From Sphingomonas sp. SRS2 (GTDB lineage: Bacteria; Pseudomonadota; Alphaproteobacteria; Sphingomonadales; Sphingomonadaceae), in assembly GCF_000971055.1 (NCBI RefSeq), contig NZ_LARW01000109.1, positions 57,171 through 121,170 of the forward strand: a DNA stretch of 64,000 nt. The letters run 5' to 3'. This document shows, one piece after another, positions 50,011 through 58,622 of this stretch. Every line of letters starts with the position of its first letter. Within the stretch, counting starts at the first letter, position 1. Both the position numbers and the translations under genes were made by a program. Under the pieces are notes generated by a model, which did not search any database, was not told the origin of the DNA, and was given only the letters and a program-made list of their open reading frames with translations.

Positions 50011-50072
50011 GCGCAAATATCTACACATCATCGGGCAAGGTGTCAACTATCGATGCGCAAATAATTACACAT
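50009..50072 (-). promoter_or_regulatory. hicAB promoter and direct-repeat operator
   Basis: Reading leftward, TTGACA (50041-50046), a 17-bp spacer and TAGATA (50018-50023) form a near-consensus promoter. The first base of the hicA ATG lies 8 nt after the -10 box, so the mRNA may be leaderless. Two 20-bp direct repeats (50009-50028 and 50053-50072, 18 of 20 identical) flank the promoter and may be HicB sites. Confidence 0.75.
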
Positions 50073-50442
50073 TTCGACGCGCCTTTATCAGCTTCTCACG
50101 GTCGCTGTCGGCCGCGAGCGCCCATGCGACAGGGTTTATCCCGAAGGGCGCTAAACATGCCGCGGGGGCGACTACGTTGCTGCCCAAGGTAGCACCGCCG
50201 CCGGTTCCGGGCTCGATCCATTGCGGGCGTTCGGGCCGGGACAGACAGATTGCGCAGTAGAAATGCTGGGGGAGATCGCGCCAACGGTCGCTCCACCGCC
50301 TCTTTTTCCAGTGATCGCGGATCTCGCGGACATCGAACGTGCGCGCCCGCCCACAATTTCGGTTCGAGCAACGGACCAGCATCCGCCCGCCGCCGTATAG
50401 TTCGCACAGATCATGCAGGGTGGATGGCGGACGTTTTGACAC
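50065..50442 (-). CDS. Zinc-ribbon protein adjacent to Mom-like gene
   Basis: The protein has 125 residues with a GTG start at 50442 behind GGGAG. Its core is MLVRCSNRNCGRARTFDVRE and a second pair FYCAICLSRP, a zinc ribbon. A longer frame to 50760 overlaps the Mom-like gene and is rejected. In Mu, a small zinc-finger protein (Com) activates mom translation; this gene is divergent from the Mom-like gene, so any such role is only a guess. Confidence 0.55.
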   Translation of the reverse strand: MSKRPPSTLHDLCELYGGGRMLVRCSNRNCGRARTFDVREIRDHWKKRRWSDRWRDLPQHFYCAICLSRPERPQWIEPGTGGGATLGSNVVAPAACLAPFGINPVAWALAADSDREKLIKARRNV

Positions 50443-50590
50443 AAGAAACTCCCACGCCGCCGAGGCGGGGGCCGGGGCGCGCCAACGCCCCTCAGCCGGT
50501 GGAAAAGACCCACCATGTTCCCCAGGCGGCCGCCCAGGTCGCATCCCGCCATCCGGCACCGGATAGCGGAACGAATATGGAACATCCGTT

Positions 50591-51484
50591 ATGGAGTCGA
50601 GTCCGCTTTTTGATCTTCCCGAGGTGTGTCGCCCGCGTTTGCAACCGCACGCAAAGCAGGGGCTTGCATGGCCGCGCCTTGCCTCAATGACGCCGATCGG
50701 CGGTGCGGCCGGCGAGGCGGCGGGGTATCTGTTCGATCCTACGCCCGACCTCCTCGGCAATCGCGTCCTGCTGGGTTTCGGCGATCAGGAGATGGCCGTC
50801 GCGCTGCTCGACCGGCAGATCGCCAACGGGATCATCATCGCCAAGCACTACAGCCATCGCGTCTATTCCGCCTCGACCGAGCATTTCGGCGTGTGGATCG
50901 ACCGTGAGCTCGTCGGCGTGATGCAATATGGTTTTGCGATGAACCCGGCTTCGGCCGACAGCGTCGTCGCCGGCACGCTGATGCAACAATATCGCGAGCT
51001 CAATCGAATGTGGCTGGACGATCGCGCGCCGCGCAACAGTGAGAGCAAGGCTTTGGCCTATTCGATCAGGCTGCTTCGCCGCCTCGCGCCGCCCGTCAAA
51101 TGGATCCAGTCATTTGCCGACGAGCGGTGCGGCCTGTTCGGCACCGTCTATCAAGCCGCCGGCTTTACCTTCCACGGCGAACATCTGGGCACGTTCTGGG
51201 AACTGGACGGCGAGTTCTATCACGACTCGCTGATGACGAACGGCCGGACGGCGAGCGCGCCGCGCGCCGCCTATCTCCGCGCCAACGCCAAGCGGGCGAT
51301 CAAGCACCGCCTCCGCCAGTTTCGCTATCTGCGCTTCCTTCAACAGCGATTTGCCAAGGCGTGCCGCTATCCGGTGCAGCCCTTTCCAAAACCAGCTTAT
51401 GCGGCCCGTCTAGACGACGAGCACCCGCCCAGGGTGTGTGAGGACGGTGGGAATCCGTCGGGCCGCTCCACTCCCATGGAGTAA
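50591..51484 (+). CDS. Mom-like DNA adenine-modification protein
   Basis: The 297-residue protein has the Mom pattern: NGIIIAKHYSHRVYSASTEH, ELNRMWLDDRAPRNSESKAL and SFADERCGLFGTVYQAAGF, equivalent to the GNAT-like core. ATG 50591 is used; ATG 50687 is possible. Mu Mom converts adenine to N6-carbamoylmethyladenine, protecting phage DNA from restriction. The C-terminal 60 residues are basic. It lies near the right end of phi2, as mom does in Mu. Confidence 0.78.
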   Translation: MESSPLFDLPEVCRPRLQPHAKQGLAWPRLASMTPIGGAAGEAAGYLFDPTPDLLGNRVLLGFGDQEMAVALLDRQIANGIIIAKHYSHRVYSASTEHFGVWIDRELVGVMQYGFAMNPASADSVVAGTLMQQYRELNRMWLDDRAPRNSESKALAYSIRLLRRLAPPVKWIQSFADERCGLFGTVYQAAGFTFHGEHLGTFWELDGEFYHDSLMTNGRTASAPRAAYLRANAKRAIKHRLRQFRYLRFLQQRFAKACRYPVQPFPKPAYAARLDDEHPPRVCEDGGNPSGRSTPME

Positions 51485-51542
51485 GGATCGACTCCGGCGA
51501 CGCAACGATGGATAATGTGGCTGCGTCGTGCGGGGGCTTGCC

Positions 51543-52181
51543 ATGGATTTTCCGAAACTGCTGGATGTTCTCCGGAATATTCCTCTCTGGCTGACGGGTG
51601 CGATCGCCGCCGGATGCCTGTTCGTACTCTATGGCCCGTCCATCAGGGGGCTGCCCCTTGATGCCGCGCGCGACTGGCCCATGTTGGGCGTTGTTACGGT
51701 GTTCGCGGTCAGCCTTGCCCTCAGCCAGATCGTCGCGCTCGGAATAAAGGCTGCTCGTGAGTGGCAGAGTAGGCGCAAGCCCCCCCGGCTTAATTTTATC
51801 TGCGACGATCACCGAGGAAGATCATTCTGGGCCGACGGGGGCACTGCGACCAAGCCAATCACCCAGATCCGCCTATCATTAACCGCAAACAACCCGGCAC
51901 CGGGAAGTGCGCGCGTGGTCAAGGTCCGGATTCGCCGTCCCCGGTTCATCCGAGCCGCCGAAATCTCTTCTCTGTCCTTTCAATCGCCAATGCAGATCGG
52001 CGGAAGTATCTATTCCTCGAAGGGAACCCTTTTTGGCAAACAATCAGCCGATTGCCATATTGATGCGATCATCGAACGGAAGCTGGGAGCCGCTGGCAAG
52101 GCCCTGCGCGTGGCGTTCGATCTTATCGACGAGAGTGGGCAGGTTTATCGCGTCCGGACGAAGCTGCTACCCTCGCCCTGA
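51543..52181 (+). CDS. Membrane protein at right end of phi2
   Basis: The protein has 212 residues from ATG 51543 (CGGGGGC upstream), with two membrane segments near residues 14-34 and 50-70 and a roughly 135-residue soluble beta-rich domain. It is the last phage gene, 41 bp from attR, in a typical cargo position. Superinfection exclusion or envelope modification is possible. No family recognised. Confidence 0.55.
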   Translation: MDFPKLLDVLRNIPLWLTGAIAAGCLFVLYGPSIRGLPLDAARDWPMLGVVTVFAVSLALSQIVALGIKAAREWQSRRKPPRLNFICDDHRGRSFWADGGTATKPITQIRLSLTANNPAPGSARVVKVRIRRPRFIRAAEISSLSFQSPMQIGGSIYSSKGTLFGKQSADCHIDAIIERKLGAAGKALRVAFDLIDESGQVYRVRTKLLPSP

Positions 52182-52222
52182 ACGCGATGAAAGGTTTGCT
52201 CCTAAACCCGGGCCTTTCGTAA

Positions 52223-52257
52223 GGTACTGTATTGCGCGAGCGGCTTCGCCCGCTCCA
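52223..52257. other. attR of phi2
   Basis: The half-site GGTACTGTATTGC (52223-52235) is followed after 8 bp by the 14-bp block CTTCGCCCGCTCCA (52244-52257) shared with tRNA-Gly. With attL it rebuilds a 48-bp attP with arms inverted around TC. Past this point the host sequence resumes. Confidence 0.85.
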
Positions 52258-52260
52258 ACT

Positions 52261-52279
52261 AGCTCCTGACGGAGCTTTC
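52261..52279 (+). terminator. Former tRNA-Gly terminator, displaced by phi2
   Basis: The hairpin AGCTCC-TGAC-GGAGCT (52261-52276) followed by TT lies 3 bp after the tRNA-identical block. In the unintegrated chromosome it would directly follow tRNA-Gly. It is now about 43 kb from the tRNA. The rest of 52280-52406 shows no supported gene. Confidence 0.6.
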
Positions 52280-52406
52280 CCGTATCGGAGTATTGCCCGC
52301 AAGCAGCGTCGATCGCGTCGGCACTGAACGCCTCCCGTCGACCGCCAGCCGTCAAAATCAAAGATCGGCGTATCGATCAGATTGTGGATAGCCATGTGCG
52401 CGCGAA

Positions 52407-53243
52407 TTACTTCGCGGCCGGTGCCTTTTCCGGCTCATATCCCGGTTCGTAGCTGATCTTCGCGGTGCTGCGCGCAGCGGCGACCTGGGCCTGGCTCTCG
52501 CGCAGCAGGGTCGCGCCGCGTACGGCGAGGCCGGCGGCCAGTCGGCTCTCGGCGGGCGGCATGGCGATGGGCTCGCGTCGGGTGATAACCCCGACGATCA
52601 GCCGGTCGCCCTGCGGCAGCAGGATGGGCTCGCCCTCAGGAGCCTCGTCGAGTTGCCGTGCGACACCGGGTTCGGTCTGGCCGGTGTCGATCACCCCCTG
52701 GCCCCGCGCGGGAACGATGCCGATCGACTGGAGCGCCGCCACCGCCTCGTCCATCGAATGGGCGTCGGCGAGTACCGACAGGCTGGCCCGGTTCTTCGGC
52801 GGAGCGAAGGCGAGTTGATCCATGAACAGCCGTTGCCGCCGCGCGAATTGCAGCGGGTTGGCGTAGATATAGTCGCGGATTTCGGTGTCGACGGGCATCG
52901 GCACGGTCGCCGCGACCTTTTCCCCCAGCAGGCTGGCGAGCAATTCCTCCTCGTTGCGCTTTTTCAGCAAGACGAACTCGGGAGTCTTGTCGAGGCCTCG
53001 CTTGCGCGCTTCCTCGACTTCGAGATGGCGGTCGATCAGGCCCTGGAGGATCGCCTTGCGCAGCTGGGTGCGATCCATGCTGTCAGGCACGGCTATGTCC
53101 CGAATTTCGGCGGAAAGCTGCTCGATCGAAATCTCGTCGCCGTTAACGATCGCGATCACCTGCCCCTTCGGGGTCTTCTGGCAACCCGCGAGCAGCAGCA
53201 GGGCCATCGCGATAACCTTAAATTCGCCCGTGCGCCTGTTCAC
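52407..53243 (-). CDS. EpsD-family peptidyl-prolyl isomerase lipoprotein
   Basis: The protein has 278 residues. The GTG start at 53243 follows GGGGGGAAG and gives an N-terminal lipoprotein signal (VIAMALLLLAGC), which the longer frame to 53345 would spoil. A SurA/parvulin-like N-terminal helix domain follows (ISIEQLSAEIRDIA, ILQGLIDRHLEVEEARKRGL) and a PPIase-like region. EpsD proteins are linked to exopolysaccharide/exosortase loci. A PEP-CTERM protein gene is next, transcribed divergently. Confidence 0.78.
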   Translation of the reverse strand: MNRRTGEFKVIAMALLLLAGCQKTPKGQVIAIVNGDEISIEQLSAEIRDIAVPDSMDRTQLRKAILQGLIDRHLEVEEARKRGLDKTPEFVLLKKRNEEELLASLLGEKVAATVPMPVDTEIRDYIYANPLQFARRQRLFMDQLAFAPPKNRASLSVLADAHSMDEAVAALQSIGIVPARGQGVIDTGQTEPGVARQLDEAPEGEPILLPQGDRLIVGVITRREPIAMPPAESRLAAGLAVRGATLLRESQAQVAAARSTAKISYEPGYEPEKAPAAK

Positions 53244-53579
53244 GCCACTTCCCCCCAAATCCCCAAAATCGTTCCGCCATTCCCTGGCAAGATGCGGCAA
53301 GCCCAGCGTCCGGATCACGGCATGTTGCCGCTGAAATGATATCATGAGCGTATAGCTGGCCGGATTATCACGGGGAAGCCAGCCGCGGGATCATCTTCGA
53401 CAATAGTTTACAGTTCCGGGCGGTAAGCCGGATTGAATAGTGTCGGCCTATCTTACATTCAGGCCCAAGTAGCGAATGAGCTTGCGGCGCACCCTGTTGA
53501 AAAACAAGGATATCCAGCGGATGGCGCGGAAATTGCTTGATGAGCGATGCGCCTCGATGGCGTTGTTGGGGGACTTGAA
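53244..53579. other. Intergenic region between epsD-like and PEP-CTERM genes
   Basis: These 336 bp between two divergent host genes hold no frame I can support. The AT-richer stretch around 53400-53450 may contain the promoters. No clear -35/-10 pair or repeat was found. Confidence 0.5.
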
Positions 53580-54401
53580 ATGGTGCAGTCTGAGTTCATG
53601 GGCGCGGTAAGGCGCTTCACCTCGGCGATGTGGGGGATGCTGGCGGTGATGCTGGCGGCAGGCCCGGCGAATGCCACGATTGATCCGGCGCACCAGTTCA
53701 TCGTCAATGGCGGTTTCGAACAGACCACCAACGGCCTGGGGCAACTTCGCCGCAACACCAATGTCGTCGGCTGGACGTCGCAATATGATAGCGGCGGCAA
53801 TTACGGCTATACCTATGTCCTCAACACCTCCACCGCGTCGACGACGGGCTCGCCCGGCGAAGCGCGGCTGAAATTATGGGGCCCCGGCAATGGCGCGAAC
53901 AATGGCCTGGCCGCGAGCCCGACGGGCGGCAACTTCATCGGTTCGGACGGCGCTTATCACATGGGCAAGCTGACCCAGGCGATCGCCGGCCTGATCATCG
54001 GCCAGACCTATCAGCTGACCTTCAACTTCGCCGGCGCGCAGGAAAAGGGCTATAACGGCGCGTCGAGCGACAGCTGGTATTTCGGCTTCCAGAATCAGGG
54101 TCTTAATGCGCAGACTGCGGTGCTCAACAACGCCAACCACGGCTTCACCGGCTGGTATAGCCAGACCTACAATTTCGTCGCCACGCAGACCAGCGACACG
54201 CTCTACTTCCTGGCGCAGGGCACCCCCGCCGGCCAGCCGCCCTTCTCGCTGCTCGACAGCGTTTCGCTCACCGGCGCTTATGGCACGGTGAGCGCCGCGC
54301 CCGATCCCGCGACGTGGATGACGCTGCTGCTCGGCTTCGGTATTATCGGCATGAGCCTGCGCCGCCGCCGCACGCGCGCCGCCATGCTTTCGGCGGTCTA
54401 A
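53580..54401 (+). CDS. PEP-CTERM-type secreted protein
   Basis: The 273-residue protein has a signal peptide (MWGMLAVMLAAGPANA, cleavage near residue 30), a beta-rich domain of the NGGFEQTTNGLGQL type ending with a long Asn/Gly-rich stretch, and the C-terminal sorting signal PDPATWMTLLLGFGIIGMSL followed by RRRR. Exosortase recognises such tails. ATG 53580 follows GGGGGACTT; ATG 53598 is possible. The neighbouring EpsD-like gene fits an exopolysaccharide-linked export system. Confidence 0.85.
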   Translation: MVQSEFMGAVRRFTSAMWGMLAVMLAAGPANATIDPAHQFIVNGGFEQTTNGLGQLRRNTNVVGWTSQYDSGGNYGYTYVLNTSTASTTGSPGEARLKLWGPGNGANNGLAASPTGGNFIGSDGAYHMGKLTQAIAGLIIGQTYQLTFNFAGAQEKGYNGASSDSWYFGFQNQGLNAQTAVLNNANHGFTGWYSQTYNFVATQTSDTLYFLAQGTPAGQPPFSLLDSVSLTGAYGTVSAAPDPATWMTLLLGFGIIGMSLRRRRTRAAMLSAV

Positions 54402-54461
54402 CGCGGAAGAACTGTGCAGTTTAAGATGGTGGACGGCACGCGGCCCGTATAGGCCGGTGGC

Positions 54462-55631
54462 GTGAAGGATTTTACCGACGATATTCGCCTGCTCGACGGG
54501 ATCAAGGCCGTGCCTTCGATTTTGGAGGTCGTGTGTCAGGCGACCGGCATGGGCTTCGCGGCGGTTGCCCGCGTCACCGAAGACCGCTGGGTCGCTTGTA
54601 GCGTGCGTGACGATATCGGTTTCGGCCTGGTCCCTGGTAGCGAGCTCAAGGTCGAGACGACGATCTGCAACGAGATCCGTGATCACCGCGAGCCGGTGAT
54701 CATCGACAATGTCGCCGCGGATCCGCGCTATCGCGATCACCACACGCCGGAAATCTACGGCCTGCAAAGCTATATCTCGATGCCGATCATCCTTTCGGAC
54801 GGCAGCTTCTTCGGCACGCTTTGTGCGATCGATCCCCGCCCCGCGCAGGTGAGCCGGCCCCACATCGTCAATATGTTCAGATTGTTTGCCGAGATGATCG
54901 GCCAGCATATCGAGGCGGGCCGGAGGCTGATCGATAGCCGGCATGCCCTGCTGGGCGAGCAGGAGGCGTCGGCACTGCGTGAGCAGTTCATCGCCGTGCT
55001 CGGTCATGACCTGCGCAATCCGCTCGCCGCCATCCAGAGCGGCATGCGGCTGCTGGGCGCCGAACAGCTGAGCGCGCGCGGCGTGAAGATCATCGGCATG
55101 ATCGATGATGCGGTGCTGCGCATGGCTGGCATCATCGACAATGTGATGGACTTCGCGCGCGGCCGGCTGGGCGGCGGCATCGCCCTCGAACGCTCGCGCC
55201 GCCCGCTGCGCGACATGCTCGACCAGATCGTCGCCGAGTTCAGCTCGAGCCATCCCGGCCGGACGATCAAGACGACCATCACCATGACCGAAGAAGTCGA
55301 CGCCGACCATGGTCGGCTTGGCCAGCTCTTTTCCAATCTGCTCGGCAATGCGATCGTCCATGGTTCGCCCGATATGCCGATCCGCGTCGAGGCGCGAGTG
55401 GCCGACGGTCACCTGGAACTGCGCATCGTCAATGGCGGCGACCCGATCTCACCTGCCGCGATGGACAAGCTGTTCACGCCCTTCGCTCGCGGCGAGGTGA
55501 AGCCGAGTCTTCAAGGGCTCGGCCTCGGACTCTACATCGCTTCGCAGATCGCGCAGGCGCATGGCGGTACGCTGACCGCTTCCTCCGACGGGAACGAGAC
55601 GGTATTCCTGTTCAGGATGCCAATCGCCTAA
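54462..55631 (+). CDS. GAF-domain sensor histidine kinase
   Basis: The protein has 389 residues with a GTG start. A GAF domain spans about residues 18-150 (ICNEIRDHREPVIIDNVAAD, YISMPIILSDGSFFGTLCA). The HisKA dimerisation helix carries His182 in FIAVLGHDLRNPLAA. The HATPase domain has LFSNLLGNAIVHG and GLGLGLYIASQIAQAHGG. There is no membrane segment, so it senses a cytoplasmic signal. No response regulator gene is adjacent. Confidence 0.9.
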   Translation: MKDFTDDIRLLDGIKAVPSILEVVCQATGMGFAAVARVTEDRWVACSVRDDIGFGLVPGSELKVETTICNEIRDHREPVIIDNVAADPRYRDHHTPEIYGLQSYISMPIILSDGSFFGTLCAIDPRPAQVSRPHIVNMFRLFAEMIGQHIEAGRRLIDSRHALLGEQEASALREQFIAVLGHDLRNPLAAIQSGMRLLGAEQLSARGVKIIGMIDDAVLRMAGIIDNVMDFARGRLGGGIALERSRRPLRDMLDQIVAEFSSSHPGRTIKTTITMTEEVDADHGRLGQLFSNLLGNAIVHGSPDMPIRVEARVADGHLELRIVNGGDPISPAAMDKLFTPFARGEVKPSLQGLGLGLYIASQIAQAHGGTLTASSDGNETVFLFRMPIA

Positions 55632-55700
55632 CGGACTGGCTCCAAGCCTGCCGACGGAATCACGACCGGTGGGGCCATGCCCGACGTGGAAGATAGGGCA

Positions 55701-55892
55701 TCAGTAGGTGTCGGAAGGCTCGGCCTCGCCCATTATCCGGCGCACGACGACGGTCAGCAGCGCCCATGTGGTGAGAAAGGCATAGGCAAGCAACGGCCAT
55801 AGCATGCTGCGGACATCGAGCGTCGCCATGAACAGAAGCACCAGCAAAGCCGCGCCGATCATGGCGCACAACGCCTGGAGGGCGATCCTCAT
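55701..55892 (-). CDS. Small two-segment membrane protein
   Basis: The 63-residue protein has two hydrophobic helices (about residues 5-25 and 30-50) separated by a short loop (DVRSM) and a charged C-terminal tail (RRIMGEAEPSDTY). It lies 4 bp downstream of a 23-residue hydrophobic frame on the same strand, so the two may form a tiny operon. Confidence 0.55.
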   Translation of the reverse strand: MRIALQALCAMIGAALLVLLFMATLDVRSMLWPLLAYAFLTTWALLTVVVRRIMGEAEPSDTY

Positions 55893-55896
55893 GATG

Positions 55897-55968
55897 TTAG
55901 AAGATCATCGCGACGACGATCAGGATGAGGACGAGCGCGCCGACGCTCAGGGTTACATTGCGGCCCAT
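55897..55968 (-). CDS. Tiny 23-residue membrane peptide
   Basis: MGRNVTLSVGALVLILIVVA is the start of a single hydrophobic helix ending in MIF; a GGGAGAA site precedes the ATG at 55968. It is too short for any family call, but start, ribosome site and spacing to the next gene look genuine. Confidence 0.45.
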   Translation of the reverse strand: MGRNVTLSVGALVLILIVVAMIF

Positions 55969-55989
55969 GACTATTCTCCCATTGTTCAT

Positions 55990-56236
55990 TGCACTGAACC
56001 CCGCAGGGCGCGCGCTGTTCCCGGCTATGCTTGCGCTCGGGATACCGGGCGCGCAGGATCTGTTCGAAGGCCGAGGCTTCGAAAGGGGCGGCGATCCGAA
56101 TATGCGGTGATCGCGCTGGTCGGTCCGGCCATGCCGCCCACCGTTCGGTCCGGCCTGGTCGGAAGCCCGGCTGCTCAGTCTCGGCTATGCCTATGAGCAG
56201 GGGTCGAAGGCGCGGATCGGGGCTAAGCTGATCTAG
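55990..56236 (+). pseudogene. Amidase C-terminal remnant
   Basis: The end (56153-56236) encodes WSEARLLSLGYAYEQGSKAR and ends in AKLI, the usual C-terminus of amidase-signature enzymes. Upstream, VIALVGPA (before 56131) would join it directly if the 25-bp unit 56131-56155 were removed; that unit is bounded by the direct repeat CGGTCCGGCC and shifts the frame. Farther upstream only fragments (AVPGYACARDTGRA) remain. There is no start and no catalytic core, so this is a decayed relic. Confidence 0.6.
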
Positions 56237-56267
56237 GCGTCGCTCCGGCGTCCGCCGAAGCGACCGG

Positions 56268-58136
<1,869 letters not shown>

Positions 58137-58142
58137 ATGCTG

Positions 58143-58605
58143 AAGTTCCTCCCGGAACGGGGAAGGGGACCGCCCGCAGGGTGGTGGAGGGGAAGGCACT
58201 ATGCTCACCGGATCTCGAACGACCATCGAACGCGCGAGAAAATTGCGGCGAACGCTGAGCTTGCCCGAAGGGTTGTTGTGGCGGGCGCTGCGCGCGAGGC
58301 CCGGCGGCTTCAAATTCAGGCGTCAGCATCCGGCCGGTCCTTATGCGCTCGATTTTTTCTGCGCTGAGGCAGGGCTGGCTATCGAGATCGACGGGGAGAG
58401 TCATAGCTTCGGTGACAGACCTCAGCGGGACGCCGGTCGCGACGATTGGCTGGCGGGCCACAAAATCGTCGTGCTGCGAACTCCGGCAAGGGATGTTCTT
58501 CAGGACGAGATGGCCGCCGTCGAGCATATCATGCAAGCCGTCGCGTCGCGCATTCCCCTCCACCATCCTTTGGATGGTCCCCCTCCCCGTACCGGGGAGG
58601 AACTT
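58143..58605. mobile_element. DUF559 cassette with 55-bp inverted-repeat ends
   Basis: Two related sequences in opposite orientation, 58143-58197 (55 bp) and 58550-58605 (56 bp), match at roughly 85% with one gap by eye. They enclose a DUF559 gene on the strand opposite the operon. Each repeat contains a hairpin whose arms differ by a compensatory base-pair change. The unit almost exactly fills the liuB-liuD gap, implying insertion into the operon. Confidence 0.7.
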
Positions 58606-58608
58606 TAA
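58201..58608 (+). CDS. DUF559 (Vsr-like nuclease fold) protein
   Basis: The 135-residue protein has LPEGLLWRALRARPGGFKFR, QHPAGPYALDFFCAEAGLAI and EIDGESHSFG, the family core of a restriction-endonuclease-like fold (Glu/Asp in FRRQHP...LDFF...EIDG). The start is 3 bp after the left inverted repeat, and the last 20 codons lie in the right repeat. It is read against the surrounding liu operon. Confidence 0.85.
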   Translation: MLTGSRTTIERARKLRRTLSLPEGLLWRALRARPGGFKFRRQHPAGPYALDFFCAEAGLAIEIDGESHSFGDRPQRDAGRDDWLAGHKIVVLRTPARDVLQDEMAAVEHIMQAVASRIPLHHPLDGPPPRTGEEL

Positions 58609-58622
58609 ACTGGCGCTCATCA

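Larger units (their letters stand above)
9105..52246. mobile_element. Prophage phi2 (complete, about 43 kb, siphovirus type)
   Basis: The element is bounded by attL and attR half-sites in tRNA-Gly and encodes a serine recombinase, repressor/cro switch, replication genes, HK97-type head genes, siphovirus tail genes, lysis genes and cargo (HIRAN protein, secreted protein, HicAB, Mom-like enzyme, terminal membrane protein). No obvious broken structural gene is visible, so the prophage may be functional. Confidence 0.9.

Noticed and set aside
50443..50760. N-terminal extension of the zinc-ribbon gene
   Set aside because: Overlaps the Mom-like gene, and a GTG with a GGGAG site at 50442 is a better start.
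52123..52395. 90-residue frame across attR
   Set aside because: Crosses the phage-host junction, so it could not predate integration, and has no protein-like features.
53448..53800. Small minus-strand frames upstream of the PEP-CTERM gene
   Set aside because: They overlap the signal-peptide region of a clear gene and show no domain.
53874..55412. 512-residue frame opposite the histidine kinase and PEP-CTERM gene
   Set aside because: Covers parts of two genes on the other strand and has no recognisable domain.
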